The notes beneath the pieces were generated by a model that had not been told where the DNA came from, ran no database searches, and saw nothing but the letters and a program-made list of their open reading frames with translations. Positions 52,038-61,789 of a stretch of 64,000 bases of DNA are shown here, one piece after another (position 1 is the stretch's first letter; each line of letters opens with the position of its first letter). The translations under genes and the position numbers were made by a program. Source of the DNA: Termitidicoccus mucosus (GTDB taxonomy: Bacteria > Verrucomicrobiota > Verrucomicrobiia > Opitutales > Opitutaceae); assembly GCF_038725785.1 (NCBI RefSeq), contig NZ_CP109796.1, positions 186,001 through 250,000 on the forward strand. Reading direction: 5' to 3'.

Positions 52038-53654
52038 AAAATTTGCCGGAACTTCGTGCTGGTAGCCGGGGCGGAGCGTCTGCCGGCCCAGCGCCGCGCA
52101 CTCGATTTCGTCGTTTTTGTAGAGCTTGAAGGTAATCGGAGCATCGGCATCGGGACACTCCCAGCGCCATTTCCCAATGGAAATGAACTGGAGCGGGACA
52201 CCCTTGTCCCAGCTCAATCCCGGACCCTCGCCGCGAATATGGAGTTTGTTGCCGATGCCAATATACGCGGTGACGATGAGACGCGTGATGCCATCGGCGG
52301 AGATGGCGGTGGATAATTCCGGGGTTTCCGGCACGTCCTGATTAAAATCGTCAGACGGCGGCAAATCCAACCCGGGAAGCGCTTCGTCCGGCGGAAGATC
52401 GCGGTGGGCGGAACGGCGTTTTGCGGTGACCGGCTGGCGGGTCTTGGCGGGCGGGGGAGCCGGCGGTTGCGGAGTGCCAGGATTGGCGGCTGGTTCCGGT
52501 TCGGAGGCGGGCTCCGGCTTGTCCACGAAATCGTCGCCTGATGCAACCGCGGTGTCGGTCGATGAACCAGCAGCGACCTTGGCCGGGACAAGTTCTTCGT
52601 TTTTGGGCGGGGAGGGTGGCGGGACTGGTTTCCGGGGCGCGGGGGCGGGCTCCGGGGCCGTCTCTTGCGCGGGGGCTTCCGATTTGGCGGGCGGTTTGTC
52701 CGAAACAGGAAGGCTGGCCGGAGACGGACGTGAGATCGGTTCTGGGGAAATCGGGGTAGGAAAGGCGCCGTCCGCCGGTGCATGGGGTGCAGAAGATGCA
52801 TTGCCGGCGGGCTCAGGTTCGGACGGTTTGGCGGGCGGCGACGATGGTGTTTTGTTTGGGACAGCCTTCGCTGGCGGTTCGGAATTTGGCGCGGTGGCCG
52901 GCGGTTCGAATTTCAGCTTGGAGAACTTGGCCAGGCCGGCATCGAGACGGGCGAGGGCGCTGTTCACGGTTTGCTCGATAGCGGAAATGGCGGCGGACTG
53001 AGTCTCGGCGAATTTCTTTTCGGCCAGAGCCTGGCCGGCCGCGAGCGCGACGGCGCTTTCCCGCGCGGCGGCTGACGTGCCGGCCAGCGCATCCTTGGTG
53101 CTGATGGCGTGCTGGCGGGCGGCGGTCTCGAGCGTGGCAAGCTCGACCGCGGCGTCGCGAATGGCGGAGAGCGCCGTTTCCAGCCGCTCGGTCTCGGAGG
53201 CGCGAAGCGTGTTGATTTCCTGCGCGAGGGCTTCGTTTTCGACCACGGCGACTTCGTTGAGCTGGGTTTTGAATTCGTTGATTTTTTCCTGAAGACGCGC
53301 AGGGAGCTGGTCGGCGTGTTTGAGCAGGCGCGTGGCGGACTCGGCGATGCCATGCAGGCTGCCGGCGGCGATGCTGATCTGCTCGGCGGTGGCGGCGGTG
53401 TCGCGGGCAAGCGCGGCGATTTGATTCTGCCGCTCGATGAGCAGCATGTCCTGCCGCCGGGTATAATTGAGCAGAAAGGGTATGATCGCGACAAAGGCGC
53501 CGATTCCGACAAGAATGGCGATCGCGGCGAGCGTCGCGGTGTCGAGCGGGGAGGGAGCCTGGGTCGCGATGAGCCAGGCGGCGAGCAGGAGAATGGCATC
53601 GCTGGCGAGAAAAGGCCAGAGGGGGAGTCGGGGGGCCTCGTTGGGCAGATTCAT
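52035..53654 (-). CDS. Membrane-anchored coiled-coil protein with Pro-rich linker and C-terminal domain
   Basis: 539 residues from ATG 53654 (MNLPNEAPRLPLWPFLASDA). Two N-terminal membrane helices (AILLLAAWLIA and LAAIAILVGIGAFVAIIPFLL) are followed by a long Ala/Glu-rich helical coiled coil (to about residue 250). A ~180-residue Pro/Ala/Glu-rich disordered linker leads to a C-terminal ~85-residue beta-domain (ITRLIVTAYIGIGNKLHIRG, then GKWRWECPDADAPITFKLYK) that resembles a carbohydrate- or starch-binding-like beta-sandwich. No catalytic motif. A role in cell-envelope or division scaffolding is conceivable but unsupported. Confidence 0.75.
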   Translation of the reverse strand: MNLPNEAPRLPLWPFLASDAILLLAAWLIATQAPSPLDTATLAAIAILVGIGAFVAIIPFLLNYTRRQDMLLIERQNQIAALARDTAATAEQISIAAGSLHGIAESATRLLKHADQLPARLQEKINEFKTQLNEVAVVENEALAQEINTLRASETERLETALSAIRDAAVELATLETAARQHAISTKDALAGTSAAARESAVALAAGQALAEKKFAETQSAAISAIEQTVNSALARLDAGLAKFSKLKFEPPATAPNSEPPAKAVPNKTPSSPPAKPSEPEPAGNASSAPHAPADGAFPTPISPEPISRPSPASLPVSDKPPAKSEAPAQETAPEPAPAPRKPVPPPSPPKNEELVPAKVAAGSSTDTAVASGDDFVDKPEPASEPEPAANPGTPQPPAPPPAKTRQPVTAKRRSAHRDLPPDEALPGLDLPPSDDFNQDVPETPELSTAISADGITRLIVTAYIGIGNKLHIRGEGPGLSWDKGVPLQFISIGKWRWECPDADAPITFKLYKNDEIECAALGRQTLRPGYQHEVPANF

Positions 53655-53884
53655 GGCAAAGCAGGCATGGCGCCGTGTGTTGTGCCCTAGTGGTGACGAA
53701 GCCGGGGCATTTCTCAAGGGCATAAATCGCTTCCGGTCTGGTCTGCCTCTCGAACTGTCAACACGGACAGGTGTTTCATCATTCCAAGGAAGCGCGCATG
53801 ATCGGACATTGTGAAACCAGCCGCATCGCTTGCGTGCGGCGGCCCGGCTTTTTCTTAGTCCGCTCCTTTCCCATTACCACTACA

Positions 53885-55840
53885 ATGCACATCATGTCAT
53901 TCCTGCTCCGTTGTGTTTCCCGCCTGTCCGTTGTCCCGGCGTTCTGTCTTTGCGCGGCCGTCTGGGGAACATGGCCGGTCCACGCCGCGCCATCGCTCAT
54001 GGAAAATCTCGACCGCGGCATCGTCGCGGTGCGCGCGACCGAAACCGAGGTGTTTGTGAGCTGGCGCTTGCTCGGCACCGAGGCGCCCGACACCGCGTTC
54101 AACCTTTACCGTGCGACGGACGGAGCCGCGCCGGTCAGGCTCAACTCCGCCCCGCTTGCCGGCGCGACCTGCTTTACCGACAAAACCGCCGATCTGGCCC
54201 GGGCCAATACCTATTCCGTCCGCGCCATCGTGGCCGGGGCGGAGCAACCCGCCTCCGCATCCAAAAGCTGGATACTGCCGTCCGGGGCACCGGTCCGCCA
54301 ATACCTCGCCATCCCGCTTCAGCTCCCGGGCGGAGGCACGACGCCCGACGGCAAATCCTACACCTACGATGCCAACGATTGCTCGGTCGGCGACCTGGAT
54401 GGCGACGGTGAATACGAAATCGTCGTCAAGTGGTATCCCACCAACTCCAAGGACAACTCGCAGGGCGGATACACGGGCAGCACCTATCTCGACGCCTACA
54501 AACTCGACGGCACCCGCCTCTGGCGCATCGACCTCGGGCGCAACATCCGCTCCGGCGCCCACTACACCCAGTTCATCGTTTACGACCTCGACGGCGACGG
54601 CATCGCCGAGATCGCCTGCAAGACGGCGGACGGCACCGTGGACGGCGCGGGCCGGGTGATCGGGGATGCCAAGGCCGACTACCGCAACGAGCGCGGTGTC
54701 ATCCTCGACGGTCCCGAGTTTCTCACCATTTTCAACGGACGCACCGGCGCGGCTATGGCCACGACGGACTATGTCCCGGCGCGTGGCGGCGACGGCTCCG
54801 GCTGGGGCGATGCAAAGGGCAACCGCGTGGACCGCTTCCTCGCCTGTGTCGCTTATCTCGACGGACGCCGCCCGAGTCTCGTGATGTGCCGCGGCTATTA
54901 CACCCGCGCCGTGCTCGCCGCCTGGGACTGGCGCGACGGGAAACTCACCTCGCGCTGGGTTTTCGACAGCGAGGACGGCACGCCGGGCAACAAAGCCTAC
55001 AGCGGACAAGGCGCGCACAGCGTGCTCGTCGGCGACGTGAATGGCGATGGTCGCGACGAAATCATCTACGGCGCCGCCGTCATCGGCGCCGACGGCAAGG
55101 GCCTTTACTCGACCGGGCTGGGCCATGGTGACGCGCAACATATGAGCGTCATGGACCCCGCCCGCGGCGGACAGCAGGTTTTCATGGTCCACGAAAACAA
55201 ACGCTCGTATCGTAACGCCGGCATCGAGTTTCGCGACGCGCGCACCGGCGAATTGATTTTCGGCGTCAGCGGCAAGGGCGACGAATGGGGCAAGGGCGAC
55301 GTCGGGCGCGGCGTCGCCGCCGACATCGACCCGCGCACGCCCGGTTACGAAATGTGGGCCTCGTATGGCGAGTTTTACGACAACAAAGGCCGTGTCATTT
55401 CCTCCCGGAAACCGCGCCAGACAAACTTCCTCGCATGGTGGGACGGCGATTTGCTGCGCGAACTGCTCGATGGCGTGACCATCTCCAAATGGAACTGGGA
55501 AACGGGGGTGTCCGACGTGCTCCTTACCGATCCCGACTGCGCGTCGAATAACGGCACCAAGGCGACGCCTTGCCTGAGCGCGGACCTCTTTGGCGACTGG
55601 CGCGAGGAAGTCGTCTGGCGCGCCGCGGACAGCCGCGAGCTGCGCATCTACACCACGACGATCCCGACCGAACACCGGCTGCCCACGCTGATGCACGACC
55701 GTCAATACCGTCTTGCCATCGCGTGGCAGAATGTCGCTTACAACCAGCCTCCGCATCCAAGCTTTTTCCTCGGTCACGGCATGAAACTCCCGCGTCCGAA
55801 ACCGGATATCGTGACTTCGCTGAAGGAATTGGCCGAATAA
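53885..55840 (+). CDS. Rhamnogalacturonan lyase, PL11 family
   Basis: 651 residues from ATG 53885 with a signal peptide (MSFLLRCVSRLSVVPAF...ACVHA-type cleavage before APSLMENL). It cleaves the rhamnogalacturonan I backbone of pectin by beta-elimination. A beta-propeller with repeated calcium-binding DxDGDG-type loops is visible: DLDGDGEYEIVVKWYP, DLDGDGIAEIACKTADGT, DVNGDGRDEIIYGAAV and ADLFGDWREEVVWR. Other conserved segments are GRNIRSGAHYTQF and SYRNAGIEFRDARTGE, with N-terminal FNLYR fibronectin-like strands. Secreted or periplasmic. Partner of the KDG kinase-like gene at 60435 in pectin use. Confidence 0.92.
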   Translation: MHIMSFLLRCVSRLSVVPAFCLCAAVWGTWPVHAAPSLMENLDRGIVAVRATETEVFVSWRLLGTEAPDTAFNLYRATDGAAPVRLNSAPLAGATCFTDKTADLARANTYSVRAIVAGAEQPASASKSWILPSGAPVRQYLAIPLQLPGGGTTPDGKSYTYDANDCSVGDLDGDGEYEIVVKWYPTNSKDNSQGGYTGSTYLDAYKLDGTRLWRIDLGRNIRSGAHYTQFIVYDLDGDGIAEIACKTADGTVDGAGRVIGDAKADYRNERGVILDGPEFLTIFNGRTGAAMATTDYVPARGGDGSGWGDAKGNRVDRFLACVAYLDGRRPSLVMCRGYYTRAVLAAWDWRDGKLTSRWVFDSEDGTPGNKAYSGQGAHSVLVGDVNGDGRDEIIYGAAVIGADGKGLYSTGLGHGDAQHMSVMDPARGGQQVFMVHENKRSYRNAGIEFRDARTGELIFGVSGKGDEWGKGDVGRGVAADIDPRTPGYEMWASYGEFYDNKGRVISSRKPRQTNFLAWWDGDLLRELLDGVTISKWNWETGVSDVLLTDPDCASNNGTKATPCLSADLFGDWREEVVWRAADSRELRIYTTTIPTEHRLPTLMHDRQYRLAIAWQNVAYNQPPHPSFFLGHGMKLPRPKPDIVTSLKELAE

Positions 55841-55981
55841 TACGCGGCGTTTTTCAGGAAGAAAGGAAGAGGCCGGCGGCGCTTCCCGCCTTATTTTCGA
55901 CGGCAGGGCACTTCGGGGGGAATGCCCCGAAGCGTGCCTCGTTTGTCGGAGCAACGGAATTCGTTGCGAGTGTCTTCAATA

Positions 55982-56008
55982 CCTCGGGGCTTGCCCCGAG
56001 GATTTTTA
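55982..56008 (+). terminator. Terminator after the PL11 lyase gene
   Basis: cctcggggc ttg ccccgagg followed by atttttatt, about 140 bp downstream of the lyase stop. Another GC hairpin (cttcgggggaatgccccgaag) lies just before it. Confidence 0.65.
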
Positions 56009-56030
56009 TTATCGCGGCTTGGGCTGGTGC

Positions 56031-57125
56031 TCAGCCTGCCGCGGCGAGCACGGGCGTCTCGGCCAGCGCGGCGTCGAGGGACTTCAGGAGCGCGGCGATG
56101 GTCGCGTCGGTCTCGTCGCCCATGTTCGAAATGCGGAAGGTTTTTCCTTTCAGCTTGCCGTAGCCGCCGTCGATCACGAGAGCGTGCTTGGTTTTCAGTG
56201 TCTTGTTCAGCGCGGAAAGGTCGATGTTGAGCGTGTTGGCGAAGCAGTTGAGCGAGATGGAGCCGTAGCCCTCCTTCGGGAAGAGCTTGAAGCCTTTTGC
56301 GAACAGGAAGTCTCGGACGGTCTGGTTGAGCCTGGCGTGGCGCGCGAAGCGGGCGTCGATGCCTTCGGCCTTGATGTCCTCGAGTTTCGACTTGAGCGCG
56401 TAGATGAGGGCGATGCAGGGCGTGCTGGGCGTCATGCCTTTCTCGTGGTTCGCCTGGAATTCGAGGAAGTCGAAATAGTAGCCGCGGTCGGGAAGGGCGG
56501 CGGCGCGCTCGAGGGCACGTTTCGAGACGGAGAGGAGCGCGAGGCCGGGCGGGAGCGCGAGGGCTTTCTGCGAGCCGGTGATGAGCACGTCGATGCCGAG
56601 TTCGTCCTTTTTGATCGGCACGGCGCTGAAGGAGCTGACGGTGTCGACGATGGAGATGACTTCGGGGAACTCGCGGATGACGGCCATCAGCGCGGGCAGG
56701 TCGCTCATGCAGCCGCAGGAGGTTTCGTTGTGGATGAGCGTGATGGCGTCGTATTGGCCGGTGGCGAGCTCGGCGCGGACGGCGTCGGGATCGACGGGCT
56801 GGCCCCAGTCGAACTTGAGCGCCGTGGCGTCCTTGCCGCAGCGTTTGGAGACGTCGAACCATTTGTCCGAGAAGGCGCCGTTCATGCAGTTGAGCACCTT
56901 CTTTTTGACGACATTGCGGATCGCGCCTTCCATGCAGCCCCAGGCGCTGCTGGTGCTCAGGTAAACCGGGTCCTTGGTGAACATGAGCGCCTGCAGGTCG
57001 GGCTGGATGGAGTTGTACAGCGCGACGAAGTCAGGGCTGCGGTGGCCAATCATCGGTTGGGCCATGGCGCGCAGCGTCTTTTCGGAGACGGCAATGGGGC
57101 CGGGAATGAAGAGTTTGTAGCTCAT
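56031..57125 (-). CDS. Class V PLP aminotransferase (serine-pyruvate / alanine-glyoxylate type)
   Basis: 364 residues. Fold-type I features: MSYKLFIPGPIAVSEKTLRA and MIGHRSPDF at the N-terminus, LIHNETSCGCMSDL, SIVDTVSSFSAVPIK (Asp contacting the PLP ring), and GSQKALALPPGLAL with the PLP-binding Lys. The C-terminal domain ends ...RISNMGDETDATI. Likely substrates are serine/alanine with pyruvate/glyoxylate; a phosphoserine role cannot be excluded. Downstream of panD on the same strand, but 195 bp away. Confidence 0.85.
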   Translation of the reverse strand: MSYKLFIPGPIAVSEKTLRAMAQPMIGHRSPDFVALYNSIQPDLQALMFTKDPVYLSTSSAWGCMEGAIRNVVKKKVLNCMNGAFSDKWFDVSKRCGKDATALKFDWGQPVDPDAVRAELATGQYDAITLIHNETSCGCMSDLPALMAVIREFPEVISIVDTVSSFSAVPIKKDELGIDVLITGSQKALALPPGLALLSVSKRALERAAALPDRGYYFDFLEFQANHEKGMTPSTPCIALIYALKSKLEDIKAEGIDARFARHARLNQTVRDFLFAKGFKLFPKEGYGSISLNCFANTLNIDLSALNKTLKTKHALVIDGGYGKLKGKTFRISNMGDETDATIAALLKSLDAALAETPVLAAAG

Positions 57126-57187
57126 GTTCGGTGGTTTGGATGTGTGGGTTTGGGAAAAAAGGGAATGAGTGAGGTTACTTTTATCCG

Positions 57188-57300
57188 TATCTTTCTCTTT
57201 ATTCTTTATCTTTCCTCTTTCTCTTTTGCATTAAGCATATTTCAGGGCTCTGCGGCGAGTGGGCCTTGGGAGAAAGATAAAGAGGAAAGAATAAAGATAG
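57188..57300. repeat. Purine/pyrimidine hairpin, family copy 5
   Basis: Left arm tatctttctctttattcttt and right arm ...aaagaggaaagaataaagata. The stem is imperfect but built of the same ctttctcttt / attcttt modules as the other copies. The loop is about 45 bases (cattaagcatatttcagggc...). It lies between panD and the aminotransferase. Confidence 0.7.
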
Positions 57301-57319
57301 GTAAGGATATGGAGCGTGG

Positions 57320-57685
57320 CTATTTGCCCGAGACCTTGATGACCTTGCGGTTGGCGTCGCCGAGGACGAGGACGGTGGGTTTCCAGCCTTCGGCCTCCTT
57401 TTCATCGACGACGGCGAAGGACATGATGGTGACGAGGTCGCCGCGCTTGCCGAGGTGGGCGGTGCCGCCGTTCAGGCTGATGACCTTCGAGCCGGCGGGC
57501 GCGGGAATGGCGTAGGTCTCGAAGCGCTCGCCATTGGCCATGTTACCGACGAGGATGCGTTCGTAGGCGCGCATGTTGGCCAGCGCCATGAATTCGCTGT
57601 CGATGGCGAGGCTGCCTTCGTAGTTGAGGCTCGTATCGGTGACCTCGGCACGATGAATCTTGGACTTTACCAGATTGAGTTGCAT
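57320..57685 (-). CDS. panD: Aspartate 1-decarboxylase proenzyme
   Basis: 121 residues from ATG 57685 ([20 protein letters not shown]). It makes beta-alanine for pantothenate and CoA. The self-cleavage site is [12 protein letters not shown]: cleavage before Ser25 gives the pyruvoyl enzyme. The conserved [13 protein letters not shown] and [13 protein letters not shown] follow. Upstream in-frame codons (to 57745) are not family-like. Confidence 0.95.
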   Translation of the reverse strand: MQLNLVKSKIHRAEVTDTSLNYEGSLAIDSEFMALANMRAYERILVGNMANGERFETYAIPAPAGSKVISLNGGTAHLGKRGDLVTIMSFAVVDEKEAEGWKPTVLVLGDANRKVIKVSGK

Positions 57686-57804
57686 GGATTGAACAACGTC
57701 GTGATAGAAACTTGTTAACGAACTCCAGCCTGCCTTTAGCGTCAATCCTCAACTCCCGTTTGTCCTCCTTCCAAAGTCCGCGTTTTTCTCCGCAAAACCT
57801 CCCT

Positions 57805-59007
57805 ATGTCCTCTTGGTTCAATAAAAAAGCCCGCTCCGTCGAGCAATTCGCCATCGATGTGTTTTTTGGGCGCGCGGAGGGCACGGCGGCCATGGTGCTC
57901 ACGGCGGTGCTTCAGGTGTTTTCCTATTTGTTCAACGGCATCGTGCAGGCGCGCTGGTGGTTGTATCGCAACCGGATATTCCATGACCAGCCGCTCGGAT
58001 GCCTCGTCGTCGTGGTGGGCAATCTCACCGTGGGCGGGACCGGGAAAACCCCCGTGGTGGAAAAATTTGCCCGCGCGTTGCGCGACCGGGGCCGCAAGGT
58101 CGCCATCCTCAGCCGCGGCTACAAAAGCAAGTCGCCGCCGTTCTGGAAAAAATGGCTCAACTGGATCACGCACGCCGCCGAGCCGCCGCCGCGCATCGTG
58201 AGCGACGGGAAGCGCGTGCTGCTCGACTCCGAGCACGCCGGCGACGAGCCGTTCATGCTCGCGCGCAACCTTCCCGGCGTGCTCGTGCTCGTGGACAAGA
58301 ACCGCGTGAAGGCCGGCATGTATGCGATCAAGAAGTTCGGCTGCGACACGCTCGTGCTCGACGACGGTTTCCAATACCTCCCGCTCAAGGGGCGGCTGAA
58401 TCTGCTGCTCGTCGACAAGACGAATCCGTTTGGCAACGGCTTCATGCTCCCGCGCGGCATCCTGCGCGAGCCCGTCAAGCACCTGAAGCGCGCCAGCTAC
58501 GTCTTCCTCACCAAGTCCAACGGCCGGCGCGACCAGGACCTGGAGGACCTCATCCAGAAGCACAATCCGGGGGTGGACATCATTGAGTGCGCGCACCGTC
58601 CGCAATACCTGCGCCGTTTCGGCGGCGCCGACGACGCCCCCGGTGCGCGCGAACCGCTCGAACACCTGCGCGGCAGGCGCGTGGCGGCGTTTTCCGGCAT
58701 CGCCGTGCCGGAAAGTTTCGAGAAATTCCTGAAAGACTTCGGCGCGGACATCGTCCACACGCGGCGCTTTCTGGATCACTACCGTTTCACCCGTGCCGAC
58801 ATCGACTCGGTCTTCGCCGGCGCGCTGGAGCAGGGGGCCGATTTTGTGGTGACCACCGAGAAGGACGCCGTGCGCATCGACGAGGCCTGGCCGTGTCCGC
58901 TGCCGTTGTATTACCTGCGGCTGGAAATCGACATCCTGCGCGGCGCCGCCGACTTCAACGAGGCGGTCGAGCGCATCTGCTTCCCCGGCGCCGCGGCGCT
59001 GCCGTGA
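57805..59007 (+). CDS. lpxK: Tetraacyldisaccharide 4'-kinase
   Basis: 400 residues from ATG 57805 ([18 protein letters not shown]). It phosphorylates the 4' position of the lipid A disaccharide at the inner membrane. The P-loop is [16 protein letters not shown], then [48 protein letters not shown] and [10 protein letters not shown]. Together with waaA it shows a complete lipid A-type outer membrane is likely. Start is supported because the longer frame has no family-like residues. Confidence 0.95.
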   Translation: MSSWFNKKARSVEQFAIDVFFGRAEGTAAMVLTAVLQVFSYLFNGIVQARWWLYRNRIFHDQPLGCLVVVVGNLTVGGTGKTPVVEKFARALRDRGRKVAILSRGYKSKSPPFWKKWLNWITHAAEPPPRIVSDGKRVLLDSEHAGDEPFMLARNLPGVLVLVDKNRVKAGMYAIKKFGCDTLVLDDGFQYLPLKGRLNLLLVDKTNPFGNGFMLPRGILREPVKHLKRASYVFLTKSNGRRDQDLEDLIQKHNPGVDIIECAHRPQYLRRFGGADDAPGAREPLEHLRGRRVAAFSGIAVPESFEKFLKDFGADIVHTRRFLDHYRFTRADIDSVFAGALEQGADFVVTTEKDAVRIDEAWPCPLPLYYLRLEIDILRGAADFNEAVERICFPGAAALP

Positions 59008-59076
59008 GCGGCGAGGGGACGGGGTGCCCCCCGCTCTTGGCTTGCGCCGTGCGTGTTACCCCTCTCTTTTTTTCCC

Positions 59077-60201
59077 ATGCTCACCGATCCGCGTTTCGCG
59101 CAACTCGCCCAGGGACTCACCCGCTATTCCACGTCGCTCAAGAAAGGCGAGCGCGTGCTCATCGATGCGTTCGACATCCCCGACGCGATGGTCGTCGCGC
59201 TCATCCGCGCCGTCCGCGAATGCGGTGCGCACCCGATGGTCAACCTCCACCGCGCCCGCGTCACCCGCGAGCTCACCCTCGGCGCCACCGAGGAGCAATA
59301 CGCGCCGCACGCCGCCGTCGAACTCGCGCGCATGCAGAAGATGGACGCGTATATCGCGCTGCGCGGCTCCGAGAATATTTTCGAGGCATCCGATGTGCCC
59401 GCCGCCCGCGTGCAGCTCGTCAGCCGCCTCATGAAACCCGTGCTCGACCACCGCGTCGGCAAAACAAAATGGGTCGTGCTCCGCTGGCCGACGCCGTCGA
59501 TGGCGCAGCAGGCCGGCCTGAGCACCGAGAAATTCGAGGACTTCTATTTCCGCGTCTGCACGCTCGACTACTCGCGCATGAAGCCCGGCATGGCCGCGCT
59601 CTCCCGGCTCATGGACGCGACCGACCGCGTGCACATCAAGGGGCCCGGCACCGACCTGCGCTTCTCGATCAAGGGCATCGGCTCCGAAGTCTGCGGCGGC
59701 TTGCGCAACATTCCCGACGGCGAGGTGTTTTCCTGTCCCGTGCGCGACAGCGTCGAGGGCTGCGTGCAATACAACGCCCCGACCGTCTATCTCGGCCAGT
59801 CCTTCGACCACATCCGCCTCGTGTTCTCGAAAGGCCGCATCGTCGAGGCGACGGGCAGCAACACCAAGGCGCTCAACAAAATCCTCGATAGCGACGAAGG
59901 CGCGCGCTACATCGGCGAATTCGCGCTCGGTTTCAACCCGCACATCCTCGAACCGATGCGCGACATCCTTTTCGACGAGAAAATCGCCGGCTCCTTCCAC
60001 TTCACGCCCGGCCAGGCCTACGAACGCGCGGGCAACGGGAACAAATCCCAAGTCCACTGGGACATGGTCTGCATCCAGCGCCCCGAATACGGCGGCGGCG
60101 AAATCTGGTTCGACGGCAAACTCATCCGCAAGGACGGCCTTTTCGTGCCGAAGACGCTGCACAAGCTAAACCCGGATTATCTCCTGCCCGGAAAAGCCTG
60201 A
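59077..60201 (+). CDS. Aminopeptidase, peptidase family M29
   Basis: 374 residues from ATG 59077 ([20 protein letters not shown]). It removes N-terminal residues from peptides, using two metal ions. Metal-site motifs of the M29 family: [44 protein letters not shown] and [16 protein letters not shown] (the HxD pair). No signal peptide, so cytosolic. Follows lpxK by 69 bp. Confidence 0.9.
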   Translation: MLTDPRFAQLAQGLTRYSTSLKKGERVLIDAFDIPDAMVVALIRAVRECGAHPMVNLHRARVTRELTLGATEEQYAPHAAVELARMQKMDAYIALRGSENIFEASDVPAARVQLVSRLMKPVLDHRVGKTKWVVLRWPTPSMAQQAGLSTEKFEDFYFRVCTLDYSRMKPGMAALSRLMDATDRVHIKGPGTDLRFSIKGIGSEVCGGLRNIPDGEVFSCPVRDSVEGCVQYNAPTVYLGQSFDHIRLVFSKGRIVEATGSNTKALNKILDSDEGARYIGEFALGFNPHILEPMRDILFDEKIAGSFHFTPGQAYERAGNGNKSQVHWDMVCIQRPEYGGGEIWFDGKLIRKDGLFVPKTLHKLNPDYLLPGKA

Positions 60202-60234
60202 GCCGCGCCAAATCCGAACCACTTTGGCACTTAT

Positions 60235-60303
60235 CAGGTAGGGCGAGGCGTCCCGCCGAGCCGTTGGCGACCCTCGGCTCGGCGGGACGCCTCGCCCTAC
60301 CTG
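60235..60303. repeat. Perfect 29-bp-arm GC-rich palindrome
   Basis: caggtagggcgaggcgtccc... (60235-60263) and its exact complement (60275-60303). It lies between the M29 peptidase and the sugar-kinase gene. REP-type appearance; no T-run, so not a standard terminator. Confidence 0.8.
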
Positions 60304-60434
60304 AAACGCTTCGCCTTATTAAAAATATAACTATTTTTAATTAATGGTATTACGGCATAAACGGACACGAGAACCTGAATAGGGATTGCACTGCGTCTTG
60401 TGCATCGTTTCAGTCCGTGCTCTTTTTTCCAACC

Positions 60435-61532
60435 ATGAGCCTCAAAATAAAATCAGCCAAAGACTGCACCTTCGACCAAATCTCGCTCGGCGAAATCATG
60501 CTCCGCCTGGACCCCGGCGAGGGCCGTGTCCGCACCGCCCGCCAGTTCAAAGTCTGGGAGGGCGGCGGCGAATACAACACCTCGCGCGGCCTGCGCAAAT
60601 GCTTCGGACTGCGCACGGCGGTCGCGACCGCGTTTGTGGACAACGAGGTCGGCCACCTGCTCGAGGACTTCGTCATGCAGGGCGGCGTCTGCACCGATTT
60701 CATCAAATGGCGCGAGGACGACGGCATGGGCCGCACCGTCCGCAACGGCCTCAACTTCACCGAGCGCGGCTTCGGCATCCGCGGCGCCGTGGGCGTGCCC
60801 GACCGCGGCAACACCGCCGCCTCGCAGCTCAAGCCAGGCGACTTCGACTGGGAGCACATTTTCGGCAAGCTGGGCGTGCGCTGGTTCCACACCGGCGGCA
60901 TCTTCGCCGCGCTCTCCGAGACGACCGCCGCGCTCACCATCGAGGCCGTGAAGGCCGCCGCGAAATACGGCACCATTGTCAGCTACGACCTCAACTACCG
61001 CCCCTCGCTCTGGAAATCCATCGGCGGCCTGAAAAAGGCCCAGGAAGTGAACCGCGAGATCGCGAGCTACGTCGATGTGATGATCGGCAACGAGGAGGAT
61101 TTCACCGCCTCGCTCGGCTTCGAGGTCAAGGGCGTCGATCACAACATCAGCACGATCCCGGTGGACGCGTTCAAGGCGATGATCGAGACCGCCGTGAAGG
61201 ATTTCCCGAACTTCAAGGTCGCGGCCACCACGCTGCGCCGCGTCATCACGGCGACGAAGAACGACTGGAGCGCGATTTGCTGGCACGACGGCAAATTCTT
61301 CGAGAGCCGCAAATACGCCGAACTCGAAATCCTCGACCGCGTCGGCGGCGGCGACGGCTTCGCGAGCGGCCTGAGCTTCGGCTTCCTCGAGCACAACGAC
61401 CCGCAAAAGGCGGTCGAATACGGCGCGGCCCACGGCGCGCTGGCCTCGACCACGCCCGGCGACACGTCGATGGCGACGCGCAAGGAAGTCGAAAAACAAA
61501 TCGCAGGCGGCGGCGCCCGCGTCGTGCGCTGA
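60435..61532 (+). CDS. PfkB-family sugar kinase, probably 2-keto-3-deoxygluconate kinase
   Basis: 365 residues from ATG 60435 (MSLKIKSAKDCTFDQISLGE). PfkB fold: GEIMLRLDPGEGRV and FKVWEGGGEYNTSRGL at the N-terminus (substrate region), RWFHTGGIFAAL, VSYDLNYRPSLWK, MIGNEEDFTASLG, and the catalytic LDRVGGGDGFASGL (G-G-G-D base). The DLNYRPSLW segment is typical of KDG kinases, which phosphorylate 2-keto-3-deoxygluconate in pectin and uronate breakdown. Other PfkB substrates are possible. A terminator follows. Confidence 0.8.
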   Translation: MSLKIKSAKDCTFDQISLGEIMLRLDPGEGRVRTARQFKVWEGGGEYNTSRGLRKCFGLRTAVATAFVDNEVGHLLEDFVMQGGVCTDFIKWREDDGMGRTVRNGLNFTERGFGIRGAVGVPDRGNTAASQLKPGDFDWEHIFGKLGVRWFHTGGIFAALSETTAALTIEAVKAAAKYGTIVSYDLNYRPSLWKSIGGLKKAQEVNREIASYVDVMIGNEEDFTASLGFEVKGVDHNISTIPVDAFKAMIETAVKDFPNFKVAATTLRRVITATKNDWSAICWHDGKFFESRKYAELEILDRVGGGDGFASGLSFGFLEHNDPQKAVEYGAAHGALASTTPGDTSMATRKEVEKQIAGGGARVVR

Positions 61533-61570
61533 AAAAAATCCCGCACGTTTCCCGGCATTCGTTTTGCAGG

Positions 61571-61597
61571 CCGGTCCGCGCAAGCGGACCGGTTTTT
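61571..61597 (+). terminator. Intrinsic terminator of the sugar-kinase gene
   Basis: ccggtccgc gcaa gcggaccgg followed by ttttta, 38 bases after the stop codon. Confidence 0.9.
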
Positions 61598-61604
61598 ATG
61601 CCGT

Positions 61605-61686
61605 GGGTTGAGTGGCACGGGCGTCCCGCCCGTGTTTCGTCGTAAAAATACCAGGCACACGGGCGAGTCGCCCGTGCCACTCGACC
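61605..61686. repeat. GC-rich inverted repeat
   Basis: gggttgagtggcacgggcgt (from 61605) pairs with cgcccgtgccactcgaccc (to 61686), with a few mismatches; the loop contains tttcgtcgtaaaaatacc. It lies upstream of the TonB-dependent receptor gene. Confidence 0.65.
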
Positions 61687-61789
61687 CGGCGAGGAACCCA
61701 ATGAGCGCATATTGTTAATCAAAAAACAAAATCATGAAACAATGTCTTGATTTCTGAGGATCGCCTGATTGTTAACTTGGTTTTCAATT

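Noticed and set aside
61533-61789. Possible cobalamin riboswitch before the TonB-dependent receptor
   Set aside because: The spacer is only about 250 bp, already filled by a terminator and a palindrome, and no B12-box-like sequence was seen.
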